A stretch of 64,000 bases of DNA from Lycorma delicatula (lineage: Eukaryota > Arthropoda > Insecta > Hemiptera > Fulgoridae). The notes under the pieces were generated by a model. That model ran no database searches and was not told where the DNA came from. It saw nothing but the letters and a program-made list of their open reading frames with translations. A program made the translations under genes and the position numbers. Shown here one piece after another: positions 19,837 through 30,959 of this stretch (position 1 is the stretch's first letter; every line of letters starts with the position of its first letter). The DNA is taken from the NCBI RefSeq assembly GCF_047948215.1, contig NC_134456.1, positions 78,668,515 to 78,732,514 of the forward strand, written 5' to 3'.

Positions 19837-20700
19837 TTTTAAAAACTCACAGAAAAACTTTTAGAATAACCCATAACCCAAGAAAAATACAAAAAGAAGA
19901 ATACATAATGAAGTCAAATAAAAACTTTTATAAAAACAAGAAAAAAACGTAAAACTTTTGATTATATAAAAATACAATCCGAAAAAATACTAACTTTTGC
20001 GGGACGTACGATTCGAATGAATTTAGGTAGATTGAAAAAAAACAATATTTCTATAATCGGAAATATAAAATTTCACCCTCATACATAAAAAAAGTAAAGA
20101 AATATCTTAATAAAGCAAATATAGAAAGAAAAGATTGTGAAGATAGAAAAAATTTAGAGAAAAAATTCTCAGAATAAAGATTCTTATGAATTCCGAAAAG
20201 AAAAGAGAGCGCATGTACTCCATAGAAGAACAGAAATTATAGCATAGTGAAAGAATGAAAGAATTCTGGAGAAGAAAAATGGAAAATCAGAATAAAGGAA
20301 TTGAAATTACATTCGTGGTCCTCCGCAGGCCTGTTTGGAAAAGTTAAGCTGCATAATGATTTAGGGATGTTAACAAATTATGAATGGTACAAATATTTGA
20401 GCGTGTTTAATAAAATTTTATAATTGCACTTTTTAATGTCATTTATTTAAAATGAATTACTAAATAATCGCCAATGGTAATGATAAAAAAAAATTTGAAA
20501 TTTGTCACACTAACCTAAATGACGCAGACTACTTGGTTTGTGTAAATTGACTGTAAAAAAAGTAAGGAGGCTACATTTTAATTATAATTTATAAAACCAG
20601 AATCATTCATTTAAACTATCAAGCAGTAAATAAATTAGAATTAAACTACATAAATAATTTTTCTTGCTTAGTCTGATTGTTTTTGCTTGGATCAATGTTA
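19837..20700. other. Noncoding, A-rich DNA
   Basis: A-rich plus strand with long GAA/AAG runs (20,080-20,300) and no supported gene. It might be a very old LINE body, but no motif was found. Confidence 0.35.
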
Positions 20701-20772
20701 TGTGTGTGTGTGTTGTGTGAGTATATGTGTGTGTTATGCACACGCATACACATATATATATATATACATATA

Positions 20773-21130
20773 CAGTGCCATTATTTTTATACTTGGTCAC
20801 CATGTACTGCTACATATTTCTCCCGAAGGTAAACCGGTTACTCATTCCGCCAATGAAAAATGAAGTTTTTCCTTGATCCACAACCCTACAGTTCATCCTT
20901 CAGTTCATCTATCATTATATGAATACCTTAACATCTGCCTATTTCCAGAAAGAAGTGAAAATCACAATGCGCTAAATGTGGTTATTATGGACGGTGTGGT
21001 GTAGGTTCATATTTCAATTTCAATACAGCCTCCAGGGTTTCGTGTAATTAGGCGAGCAATATCGTGTTGTAGAATTATCGGTTCCGTGAATTTTTGAACG
21101 CTAAACGCACATCTCCGAAAATGTTTTAAT
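20773..21130 (-). pseudogene. Mariner transposase relic (C-terminal third)
   Basis: Minus-strand translation, across frames, gives PIILQHDIARLITR (second catalytic aspartate region, HDNARPH in the family), then LEAVLKLKYEPTPHR, SPHLAHCDFHFF (third acidic motif, normally SPDLAP-DFH-F; the first aspartate is histidine here) and VHGDQV near the end. The element end is cagtgccattatttttatac (from 20,773), next to TA repeats. Several frameshifts and stops make it inactive. The first catalytic motif and the other terminal repeat were not found. Confidence 0.75.
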
Positions 21131-21872
21131 GTTTCAACGTGTCGCACAGAATTTATAATCACCCGGTTAACAATAAATTACATTTTTTTTTAATCAAATG
21201 CGCATATATCTTTATTAAATATTTTAAATCGTTGAGTCCATTGATTTCATAAATTAAAAATATCGGTATTAAGAAAATATAAGGTAACTAATCAATTGTG
21301 AGGTAATTAAATATGTAGATATCTTTATTTTTAATCTTAATGTTTACATATATTGTTATTCTCTGATGGGATATGTTTGTTTCTTATTTTGTTAGATGGA
21401 TAATGTTATTACTTTAATAACTTTTTCCGAACAAATTTTTTATGTATGGAGGAAATCGTTTATAAAATATATTTTGTACACAAAACAAAATTTTGAAAAT
21501 GATTTGTATTCCCATCTGGGTAAAAATGCTCCAATCTCCTGCGGGATTGGTACCTGCTTTACAATATTTATATTCTTTTTTTCTTGTTGAGTTAAACTTT
21601 GATGTTAGAACTTGTACAGACTGTCAATCATGACAGGATCACTTGGATTGGTCTGCATATAGACCAATGTGAGATCACTTTCTGTTATAGGCATAATAAG
21701 AAACACAGCTGTAGGGCTGAAGTACTTTTCAGGTTATGCTTTTTCTTCAGAAAGTCCTTTCTGAAATAGAACTATATTAATGCAGTAATATTTTCTTTTT
21801 TAAATATATGATAACACATTTTTTTGTCCTGTGAATAAGGTCAAAATAAATTAATTTTAAAAATTCTAATTT
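21131..21872. other. Noncoding AT-rich DNA
   Basis: No gene supported. A 64-codon frame at 21,396-21,590 has a hydrophobic end but no start, splice or motif support. Confidence 0.35.
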
Positions 21873-22097
21873 AGACACCACATCACTTCCTTGTACGCCT
21901 GTTAAGTTACATATACACATTTTTTTTTTAACTGAAAAGTACATAAAATTTTATTTCGTTAATAACTTCTGATATTTATCATATATTTCTTTTTATTGCT
22001 ATTATTGAATTATTATTTATTGTAAAACATTTTTTACAATCAAAGGTTAATAATTATTAATAAATAAGTAAAGATGAAAAAATATTTAAAATTTTTT
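21873..22097 (-). repeat. MITE family A, truncated copy
   Basis: 'agacaccacatcacttcctt' and 'tgtacgcctgttaagttaca' match the end of family A in inverted orientation. The copy stops near 22,090, where another copy begins in the opposite orientation, giving a head-to-head pair. Confidence 0.75.
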
Positions 22098-22757
22098 ACG
22101 TCCTTATAGAAGTAAAGGAATTATTATGATCGCGAAAAATTTCAGTCTTCAGATTTCAACGGAAATATTCATTTTGACTAGTATAAGCGTGACGTCACGT
22201 ACGACGTTCGTATGTACGTACATACATACATACGTACGTATCTCGCATAACTCAAAAACGATTAGCCGTAGAATGTTAAAATTTTGGATTTAGAACTGTA
22301 GTAACATCTGGTTGTGCACCTCCCCTTTTGATTGCAATCGACTGAACCATAAGTGTCCATAAAACCCCAAAATCCAAAAAAATTGCATTTTGAACTTTTT
22401 CTTAACTGCAGTAATAAGCCCACATTGCGAGCTTTTCAGCGATATATCGAAATTGATACTTATTTTCATCGGTTCCAGAGTTATAGCCAAATGAAATTTT
22501 AAATAATGAAATGATTAGAACTCATAACAGGAAGGTACGTCGGTATATATCAGACTTCATCTCCTTTTTTTTAATTAAAATATATTGTTTTATTAATGAT
22601 TAATATTAAAATAATAATAACAATAAAAAAAAAATTAGAAAAAATATCAGAAGTTATTAACGAAATAAAATTTTATGCAATTTTCATTTAAAAACAAAAG
22701 TGTATATGTAATTCAATAGGCGTACAAGGAAGTCATATAGTGTCCACATCAGATTTT
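22098..22757 (+). repeat. MITE family A, full copy with empty site
   Basis: Runs from 'agaagtaaaggaattattat' to 'gcgtacaaggaagtcatata' plus 'gtgtccacatcagat'. At 22,430-22,490 (complement) it preserves the uninterrupted sequence into which the half-LINE jumped in the copy at 14,646. The interior contains an 'acgta/catac' repeat (22,205-22,245). Confidence 0.85.
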
Positions 22758-23227
22758 TTCATTTAACAAAATATTGTATTATGTTAATGTTGCAAAAGAT
22801 AACCACTGCCTTTCTAATAAATAACAAACATTGTCTGATAGCTTTTTTTGTAAACGTGACGAGTAAAACCGCTAGCTATTAACAATTAGAAGTATTGAGT
22901 GTCGTTATTAAAATGATAACTAAATCTGAGAGCATTACTTTCAAAGTTAGTTACTCGACTGATCCCTCTTGTACTTGTTAGTTACATGTATCATATTCAA
23001 ACTAATAACCTGGTCAAATATTGTAAAGTAATAATTTAAATTAACCATTTCTTCTTAGAATTCTGTAACACAAATATTTTAGTATCAAAGATGGCTGGAG
23101 TAAAAGTTTTATTTAAATAAAATCTTTGCTCTATACAGAATTAAACGTTTATTGTTGTACTGTAATCTTTTTGTGTTTTATTGTTGTTTCTCCTGAATTG
23201 GCAATGTTTCATGATATTTCGTCTTAG
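22758..23227. other. Noncoding AT-rich DNA
   Basis: No gene or repeat could be supported. Confidence 0.4.
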
Positions 23228-23640
23228 GGTATTGTTTTAGAAAGAGTAAGAAAATCGCTAGAATGGAGTATAGATAACCTGACTGAGATGAGATTCCTTC
23301 GCGGAACCTCATCAACCGGTATAGAAGAAGTGTACAACCAAGAGAATGCGTTAGAAAGAAAATCCGTGTTGCGGCGACCTGGTGAATGTAATCACCAGTT
23401 TGAAGAAAGATCTGATCACATTCAAGGATTTAGTGCCACTAAGAGTTTTATCACGAGCCAGACTGAGTAGTCAAAGCGTTGCATCGAAGCTATCGCACAG
23501 ACTCGCACAAGTCCGATGAGGTCAGGCGCTTAATGAAAGGCCTGCTAATGAAGCAGTAAATGATGGGTCGAGAAGGAACTGCTGATTGAGCTAACCTTAA
23601 GGAGATGGCCCAAGGATCGCTTCTGATAATTTAGAGTGCT
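23228..23640 (+). other. Coding-like sequence of unknown nature
   Basis: The composition is less AT-rich than the surroundings. A frame from about 23,228 reads ERVRKSLEWSIDNLTEMRFL and continues to a stop at 23,470, with further frame breaks downstream. The position, next to R1-type LINE fragments, suggests a decayed ORF1, but no zinc knuckle or other motif supports this. Confidence 0.2.
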
Positions 23641-23643
23641 CCT

Positions 23644-24117
23644 TTTTTTCTTATTTTTTTTTCTCTCAGCTCCCCTGGGCCGGACCGACTTGTTGGTATT
23701 ACGCCGCCCAGGGGAGTGTCTTTAAACTCAAATAGTCCTCCCCACCTACCGGCTATATACCGGCAAGGCAGGTCGGCCTACCGGTTAGCTCTTTTTGAGA
23801 GTTCTTTATTAATATTGCCCTTTTGGACACCACGCCAGACCCGGTTCGCCGCGACGCGGCGCCGGGTCCCTTCAGTATTCAGTGTGCTGTTGCCTGACTG
23901 TTACCCGTGGAGTCCTTGGTGGCTCATCAGTGCCAACACACCGCAACATGCTGGACCTCACCAGCAAGGCTGTCCACCCAGTCCTATTCTAGCCAACACC
24001 GTGAACAATGTATATCCAACCGAGTAAACGCCACACAGCCTGTTAAACACGTATGGCTATCTGCTCGAGGATCTACTGGTGTTAAGGCTACAGAGCGAAC
24101 TCGATGCGCGTAATTGG
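23644..24117 (-). mobile_element. R1-clade LINE 3' UTR fragment
   Basis: GC-rich. On the minus strand it ends 'ccaggggagctgagag' then an A-rich tail (23,644-23,668). The last 170 bp ('gagctaaccggtaggccgac', 'gtggggaggactatttgagt') match the 3' UTRs at 7,205-7,412 and 32,761-32,900. No ORF2 is left on this strand. Plus-strand frames of 103 and 68 codons here are composition artefacts. Confidence 0.7.
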
Positions 24118-24560
24118 TTATTCGATTTCCAATTTGGTTTTCATCCAGGGAAATAAACTGTAGACGCTCTATTCAGGTCTAACATTGATTGGTGGAGGAC
24201 ACGGTTCGTAGCTCCATTTAAACGCGGAGGGAGCCAAGAACACTGTGTTCATGGTGGTCAGCAATGGATTCAACGGCATAAAGCAGCCAGCGATCCTTAA
24301 AGAGTTGATAAAGAGGAGTATATCTCCTTACATCAAAAGACTGGTCCAGGTATACATCTCCGATAGAAGTATGACGGCTACAGCGGAAGAACGGCCTTAA
24401 GTTCCTTAAGGAGAGTTCCACAGGATTCTTTGTTAGGACTACTCTTGTGAAAAATCTTGTATACGATGCCTCCTTAATCTTTACTGGCCGGAGGGCGTCG
24501 AACAGGTTGGCTACGCTGACGACGTAGCTCTGGTTGTAATAGGGGAAAAAATCAGTTACT
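24118..24560 (+). pseudogene. R1-clade LINE reverse transcriptase relic
   Basis: Plus-strand translation gives QFGFHPGK then TVDALF (24,136-24,180), GFNGIKQPAILKELIKRSIS (family: F-N-I-HP-IL--L), RRVPQDSLLGLLL (family GVPQGSVLGPLLW) and VGYADDVALVV (about 24,508-24,540). The last keeps the YADD catalytic box. Stops and frameshifts separate the blocks, so it is dead. It abuts a minus-strand LINE 3' UTR; either two LINEs met head to head or one was rearranged. The 139-codon minus frame is its antisense shadow. Confidence 0.8.
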
Positions 24561-24962
24561 AAATTTGTTGAAATTCGACTTGAAAGGGGTGAAGAAAGGT
24601 GAAAAAATGTCGAATAATAATTGCAAATTTTTTCCACTTCCTACTACGCTAAACGAGTTATTTATTCGATTTGGACTTGAAAATACTCTTCAGATAAATT
24701 CTAAAAGCCATTTTCGAGTTTTTGAATTTCGACTTTTTAAGGAGTAAAAAACATTATTTTTTTATATTTTTGTCATTTTATGTTACCATTATTGAATCAA
24801 TTTCTATGACATTTGTTAACATTGTGTTGATAATTTGTGTTTGCAATTCTGATTATATATTTCGCGAGCATAGCCGCGACGGGAAATCTAGAAACCAATT
24901 TGGCGGTTCTGTACTAATCAAACTGTTGCTCTAAGTAAATTATAATACACTGATAGTTTTTA
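24561..24962 (+). repeat. Repeat family C, copy 1
   Basis: Shares the series 'cttgaaaatactcttca', 'aaaaaacat', 'cattttatgttaccattatt', 'cgcgagcatagccgcgacgg' and 'gttgctctaagtaaatta' with 34,800-35,160. Noncoding; 60-70-codon frames inside are not conserved between copies. The gcgagc-gccgc end is typical of several arthropod repeats, but the class is unresolved. Confidence 0.7.
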
Positions 24963-25188
24963 TAAAATAAACATGTTTAAATATTTTTATCACTTTTATT
25001 CTCACAAGGATGAATTTAATGTATACAGGAGGTAAACAGGGCAGAGACGCCTGGATAGACGGGAAAACATCACTCTGACCGGCTAAACATCTCCTGATCA
25101 CGACGAGAAACGCAAGTAACCATATAGCACAGGAGAAGCCGCAACGTGAATGTATATGTATGTATATATATATAACTTTCTTTCACTC

Positions 25189-25232
25189 CCACAATTTCTC
25201 TCTCTCTCTCTATCTATCTATCTATCCCTCTA

Positions 25233-25277
<45 letters not shown>
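25189..25277. repeat. Compound microsatellite (CT, ATCT, GT)
   Basis: CT and TATC repeats pass directly into (GT)n at about 25,235-25,277. Confidence 0.95.
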
Positions 25278-25278
<1 letters not shown>

Positions 25279-27169
25279 TGTTTTTGTTAAACGGTTTGTA
25301 GTACGGTTTTTGGAGCTTATGTGAAGGAAAATATTGAATATAGTACAAAAGAACGATGACACATCCAACAACAAACTCATTTTATGAACGAATGAAAAAT
25401 CGATAAATCATTATATGATGATGATTCGCTAATATTTAGTGTAAAAAAAACGTTGTGAGGTTTTTTTTATATAATTACGTCCAATGCCGATAGAACATCT
25501 GAGTTCACCTCCCCAATCATATAAACTTTTTTAATTATTTTAATTATTGTAATATAAACCCAGAAACGTTAGCACAAATATGTTATCCTGTATAACGATT
25601 CTAGTACAACATTAATCTGTCTGTTTGAATAATGTAACATAGGTCATCTTATTTACTTTAAACCGTTAACGTTATTTAAAGCCGTGTTAATTTAATGTTC
25701 AAATATCAGTTTTATATCACAAGTATTTAAATATTAAAGGCAGCTAATCGTTTAATACCCCCTTGGTTTAAATATTTTAATATATGTACAACTTGAAAGC
25801 AATTTTATATTTAAAAAAAAAAATTTTTAATGTGTTCCACGATCACCTGTAAGTACACAAGTAACAAAAAATAAATAAATAACACACCAACGACGTGTAG
25901 ATTCGTGATATCTGATTCAAACGATCAGTGTTTAATGAGCTTAACATTTACGGATATCTAAATAGAATGTGAGACCGTTGACTTAAATTCCTTCCCTCTT
26001 TAACCGTTCTGACCTCACATTTATCAAATTTCAAATGCAGGGAAAGATCACAGAACCAACTGACCGACCAGGTTTTATCACTAAGCAAAATACACCTTTG
26101 ATCTGGGGCAAACGTAACGATAGTGTTCGTTCATTCATTAAGTAATAGGTTAAAGTAAATGATCAGTCGTTGGTACTTGTAATTTTCATCTTACCATCAA
26201 CTTCCAAACTTAACGTTTATATGAAAAAAGATGTTCTTTTTAAATATTAAAAAATATATTTACCACTTCTCTTAAATTATTTAAGACTATTATTAAAACA
26301 TATTCTTATCGGGTAGTTCGTAATTTTTGCTTGGTTAAAATCGTGGGTGTTTAATGGCTAATTGTTATTCAACTATTAAAAATGATTTATATTTGTTGGT
26401 CAAAATGGAAATTGTGGTTTAAATTGTCACAAAGAAATTACTAGTTTTCTTAATAGAAAGAAATAATATTTCTTGGGATATTTTCATAACCATGTCAGAA
26501 AGAAAGAATTTTCATACATATATGTATATATTAATTAATTAATCATTACTGTATTTATTTTCGAAAGGAATAGTTAGTTTACGTTAATAATTGTCAATAA
26601 GATTAATACCGTCTGTGAAAAAATAATCAAATTAAAAAAAAGATCAGGTATTACGTGATCAATAGAAAATATTTTTTTAGAAATATTTTTCATGTATAGC
26701 ACTTCTTTAAACCACTTTTAAATTCATTTTACTACAAGTAAAATTATCTCATTACTATTTAAAATATAATGATTACTTCGTTACTACTTAAATATTGTAA
26801 AACAAAAGACGTTCCATCTTCATTTTTACTTTGATTTTAAAGTAAATTGTTAAGCTTCAAACTTGTCACCAGATACTGTAAATAATATAAGAATAGCCAA
26901 CAGCTTAATTTAATTTTACTTTTCTCTGAATCGGTACATGAAGAAACAGATTTATTTCGATTAAAATTTGCTTGTGACAGGAAAAAATAAAATTGAATTA
27001 AAATAAAAACTTTATATATTAAACATCCTTATAATATTTATTGATCACTTATTGAGAAATACTTTTCCTTTATTTCATGATTATATTTTTGAATGTAGTT
27101 GATTAGATTATACGTATCTTACATTTTTAAATCAAATTTACTAAGCATTAGGTACCGTTGCTATTAATA
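25278..27169. other. Noncoding AT-rich DNA
   Basis: About 1.9 kb without a supported gene. 25,840-26,110 is less AT-rich and non-repetitive within the window and would be the first place to look for an exon, but no reading frame stands out. Confidence 0.4.
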
Positions 27170-27518
27170 CAATTGTATAAATTAAATTTCCACTTATCAA
27201 CAATTTAAAAAGTGTAAACCTAGAACTTTCGGAGCTGTTACTCCAATTTCAGAGATTTTCTAAAAGATGTTAATTTAAATTCAAGATAGTACTGGCAAAC
27301 ATCTTACAAACATGACTTACTGTCTTATTGACATACGAATTATTTTTTATTCTTGACGACTTATTAAACATATAACAGTTTAATTTAAAAACTATTATTG
27401 ATTTGAATTTAAATTAACATCTTTATGAAAAATCCCTGAAGATGGAAGAATAGCTCCGAAACTACTAGGATTTACACTTTTTAAATAGTTGGTAAATGGA
27501 AATTTAATTTATACAATT
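27170..27518. repeat. Fold-back MITE with ~115-bp arms
   Basis: Left arm 27,172-27,291 ('attgtataaattaaatttcc', 'ttcggagctgttactccaat', 'gatgttaatttaaattcaa') is repeated inverted at 27,402-27,518 with moderate divergence. The core 'ccctgaagatggaagaatag' with 'ctccgaaact' resembles a phrase common at insect retroelement ends. Confidence 0.85.
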
Positions 27519-29291
27519 TTTAACTCTTTTTTATAATGCAATTTGTAATGAGGTGGAGTTATTAGTTTTAATAAATACTTTATATTTTTTCTTTATTTTA
27601 CAAAATTAGTATAAATTAACAATTTTCCCGACTAATTTAGTTATGAAGTTTATTTAAACATTTTCAAATATTTTTAACAGAATATTATTTTTTAATGGTA
27701 TATTGCTCAGTATTTCAACTAGTAATCCTTTTATTACGTACTACGGCAGCCAATAAAATTTTATTTATTCTAAGCACCCCAAAGTAAAAGAATCGGTTCA
27801 TAAATTAATCTTTGACGAAAATCTTGTGGTTGCTAAGAGTAAATGTGTAACAATACTGCAGAGAATAGCCAGAAAGTGGCTTATGGTTAAGTTAGTTAGT
27901 CCCAGAATTTGTAAAGTACCTCGGTTGGCCTCTGTCTTTCAAGGATAACACTGTTTGAGGGATTCACAACCCCGATCGGGAGCCCTGATTTATAATACGA
28001 TTATCTAACAACTGTTTTGGTAATTGTTTAATAAAATAAAGGAAACGTACGAAAAGTTAAATAAATAAAAATATAACGGAAGAATAAATAGAAAATTTTC
28101 AATATATAATATTCAGAATTTAACTACAGAAAGTTAAAATTAAGTTGTCGTGTTCTATTGGCTGTAACGCTATTAGATGTAGTTGGATCTTGCGGTAATA
28201 TTAAAGGGGATTTCGATGTCAGTAATTTCTTGAATTGATTTAATAATCTAGTGAAATTCATGTTTAAATCGCTTAGTTCACCATGAATTTCTAGATTACC
28301 TTAGGTGCTAATTTATATTTAATAAATATACCAGTTACATATCCTTCTTAATAATTTTTTACTTGTAAGCAAGTAAAATATTAAAATAAATAAATCCACA
28401 CTAAGCTCGAATAATACACGAAATAATGATTTCTTTTAAGTACAACTGTTTGAAATCAGGGCCAAATAAAAAAAAAATAAAATTAATATGCCGAAATAAA
28501 TATGTTTCGGCACATTATTCACATATTATGTACTATTTTTACGGTTATTCTATTAAAATTATTATTGTTTTATTTGTATTTAAAATATAGGTAAGTATAT
28601 AAGAAAATTTACACCCGTCTGTAAGAAGCGTTAACAAAAAATGTGAAAGTCGATAAAGTAGGATCTTAATAAAAATCAAATAAGGTAATTTTGACGTTAT
28701 ATAATAACTAAGAAGCCGTCTGGAATGTGGAATTTTGGATGGTTTTTGTATTCATTTATCTTCACTTAACTTCCTTTTTAATTTCTTGTAAAATTATTTC
28801 AAACATTAAACAATTACATCAAAATATACAATGTTTGGAAGTCTGGAAACGGCTTAATTATAGAAAACTGAGTGTTATTACGTTAGCAGAAGAAATCTGG
28901 TTGATTACTGCATCAGGTAAACTATTTTGAGTTGTGTTTGAAATTATTGTCAGCCATCTTTTTGTCAGCAATTTTTTTAAACGGTATAATGAACATATTA
29001 CACATGATTTCAATGTAGATTTGAACGGCAAAAATCTTAGTGAAAATACCGCATCCATATTTTCATCCGTGTTTTAAAATTGACCATTATGTTCAGATAG
29101 GGGTAAAACGGCCGTCACCATCCACGATTCAATATAAATATTGTCGGTAGAAAGGGAGATAAATACACATCATATAACATTGCAATTTGACACTGGAAAC
29201 GGTTCTTCAAACTGTTTTCCAACATCTCCTCTTCTCATTATTTCATTATTCGAAATTTATTATTAAGATATTCGATAAGAAAATTAGAAAC
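27519..29291. other. Noncoding AT-rich DNA
   Basis: About 1.8 kb, including a less AT-rich patch at 27,890-28,000 with no usable frame. Frames of 66-67 codons at 28,727-29,058 on opposite strands overlap each other and lack motifs. Confidence 0.4.
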
Positions 29292-29459
29292 AGCTGATGA
29301 TTAATTGAAACCCAACATCAAAGAACACCGGTATCCGCGATCTAGTATTCAAATCCATATAAAAGTTACTGCGTTTACTGGGATTTGAACCTTAGAATTC
29401 TCGATTTCGAAATCAGGTGATTTGCGATGAGGAGTTCACCACTAGACAAACCTGGTGGG
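29292..29459 (-). repeat. tRNA-derived SINE, type 1 (head half)
   Basis: Minus-strand head and body: 'accactagacaaacctggtg' is the complement of the A-box region, and 'actgggatttgaacc' of the B box. The 3' tail is missing. Confidence 0.75.
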
Positions 29460-29490
29460 TTAACCTAACCTAACCAACCTAGCCTAACTT
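29460..29490. repeat. Telomere-like CCTAA run
   Basis: taacctaacctaacc followed by degenerate units. CCTAA/TTAGG is the canonical insect telomere unit. Here it sits between two SINE copies. Confidence 0.5.
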
Positions 29491-29786
29491 GTCTCTCTTT
29501 TTCTGTTTAGCCTCCTGAACCACCGTAAGGTATTACTTCAGAAGATGTATGAGGATAATATATATGAATTTAAATGAAGTGTAGTCTTGTACAGTCTCGG
29601 GTCTACCGTTCCTGAAATCTGTGGTAAATTGAAACCCAACCATCAAAGAACATCGGTATACGTGATCTAGTAATCAAATCCGTATACAAGTAACGTCCTT
29701 TACTAGGATTTAAACCTTGGAACTGTCGACTTCGAAATCAGCTGAATTCCGATGACTAGTTCACCACTAGACCAACCCAGTGGGTA
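29491..29786 (-). repeat. tRNA-derived SINE, type 1 (full)
   Basis: Full minus-strand copy: tail 'ttctgtttagcctcctgaac' (29,500s), body 'aaacccaaccatcaaagaac', B box complement 'actaggatttaaacc', A box complement 'accactagaccaaccc'. Confidence 0.85.
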
Positions 29787-30044
29787 AGTTTGTAAGTTAA
29801 AGTTATTAATTTTTCAACGGCTTTACTCATATTTTTTCATTACTCTAGTTCAGCCACAGAAATTTTACACCAGTCATTTTTGATTATCGACTGTTTATTA
29901 AGTAATAATTGTTTAATTTACGAATGAATGGCTGTAAGAATTACCGTCGAAAGGAGTTATTATTTACCGTTTACGAATAGGGCACACTAGACTCACTAAT
30001 GGATATCTCATGACTCAGACAAATGCACCCGTTTGTGTTCGCTG

Positions 30045-30333
30045 CTTTTTTCTGATTAGCCTCCGGAACCACTGTCAGGATTACTTCAATGGGCGAATGA
30101 GGATGATGTGTATGACTGTAAATGAAGTGTAGTCTTGTACAGTCTCAGATCGACCATTTCTGAGATGTGTAGTTAACTGAAACCCAACCATCAAAGAACA
30201 CCGATATACACGATCTAGTATTCAAATCCGTATAAAAATAACTGCCTTTACAAGGATTTAAACCTTAGAACTGTCGACTTTTAAACCACCTGATTTGCGA
30301 TGACCAGTTTTACCAGTAGACCAAACCGGCGAG
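30045..30333 (-). repeat. tRNA-derived SINE, type 1 (full)
   Basis: Minus-strand copy with tail 'ctgattagcctccggaacca', shared body and degenerate head 'accagtagaccaaacc'. A degenerate CCTAG/TTAGG run follows (30,334-30,376). Confidence 0.85.
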
Positions 30334-30579
30334 TTAACCTAGCCTAGCCTTGTAAGTAATAGATTAGGTTAGGTTATAGTAATTTTCATAATGAGTGGTA
30401 TACTAAATACATCGGTTTTATTCCCTAGTTTAGATGAAAATTTTTGGAAATAAAATATCATTAACCTTACAGTATGCTTGACATGAGTAATAAACATTAT
30501 ATATTAAAATACCAGGAAATTTTTTGATTGAAAAAAAATAATATCGACTAACATTAAATCTCAATTACGTAATAGAGAA

Positions 30580-30933
30580 TTAGAATGACTTAGAAAAATA
30601 TTTCAGATTGATAATTACCATATAGCATGTTTTCCTTCCACATTCATCCTTAACATCTCCATATTCACAAACAATATTATCGTTGTAGACTTTTGGGTTT
30701 TGGCAGGGATAGAATGTCCCTGATTCTCTCCTAAAAACACAAAAACCTATTAACCAATGATATTGCAATGATGCACAATACAATCCTTTGAACTGGGGCC
30801 TTGCTAAAAGAGTACCACAAGCTACGAGAAAATCTGGAATACCTACCCGACGTCGAAATAAACTCCGTTCCAGAGATCCACCGTTATGAAAAACTGAGCA
30901 AATGGCTATCAGTAATGTCGAAATGAGATACAT
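30580..30933 (-). CDS. Unspliced open frame containing the neuroparsin-like exon
   Basis: 117 codons open from ATG at 30,933, far longer than random frames around it. Residues 1-16 look like a signal peptide and residues 69-105 contain the neuroparsin-like block. The middle (about 30-68: VGIPDF...GFCVF) is not recognised and might be intronic: a GTAGGT donor-like site follows residue 29 (CGG|GTAGGT), but splicing it to the acceptor at 30,731 would break the frame, so the true structure is unsettled. The tail after CYM is probably intron. A CAG directly precedes the ATG, so a 5' UTR exon upstream is possible. Confidence 0.4.
   Translation of the reverse strand: MYLISTLLIAICSVFHNGGSLERSLFRRRVGIPDFLVACGTLLARPQFKGLYCASLQYHWLIGFCVFRRESGTFYPCQNPKVYNDNIVCEYGDVKDECGRKTCYMVIINLKYFSKSF
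30619..30730 (-). CDS. Neuroparsin-like exon (cysteine-rich hormone)
   Basis: The minus strand reads TFYPCQNPKVYNDNIV then CEYGDVKDECGRKTCYM. The block C-EYGDV-D--GRK-C is the conserved first half of neuroparsins / ovary ecdysteroidogenic hormone, secreted arthropod neurohormones related to the N-terminal domain of IGF-binding proteins. A polypyrimidine-AG acceptor (tttttgtgtttttag, ending 30,731) precedes it, and ATG|GTAATT (GT at 30,618-30,617) follows the last codon. In the family the next residues are GPG...CGG, which fits a splice here. One family cysteine between C9 and C21 of the exon is not obvious. The frame is also open upstream to a Met at 30,933 with a hydrophobic start (MYLISTLLIAICSVF), which may be the signal peptide in the same exon or a separate one. 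The 3' exon was not found in the window. It could be a pseudo-exon. Confidence 0.65.
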
Positions 30934-30959
30934 CTGGGATCAGATTTTTTGACTCACTA

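Noticed and set aside
24218..24637. 139-codon minus-strand frame
   Set aside because: Antisense to the reverse transcriptase relic that carries YADD.
534..30730. Signal exon at 534-624 and neuroparsin-like exon at 30,619-30,730 as one gene
   Set aside because: On the minus strand the signal exon lies downstream of the neuroparsin-like exon, and the splice phases do not match.
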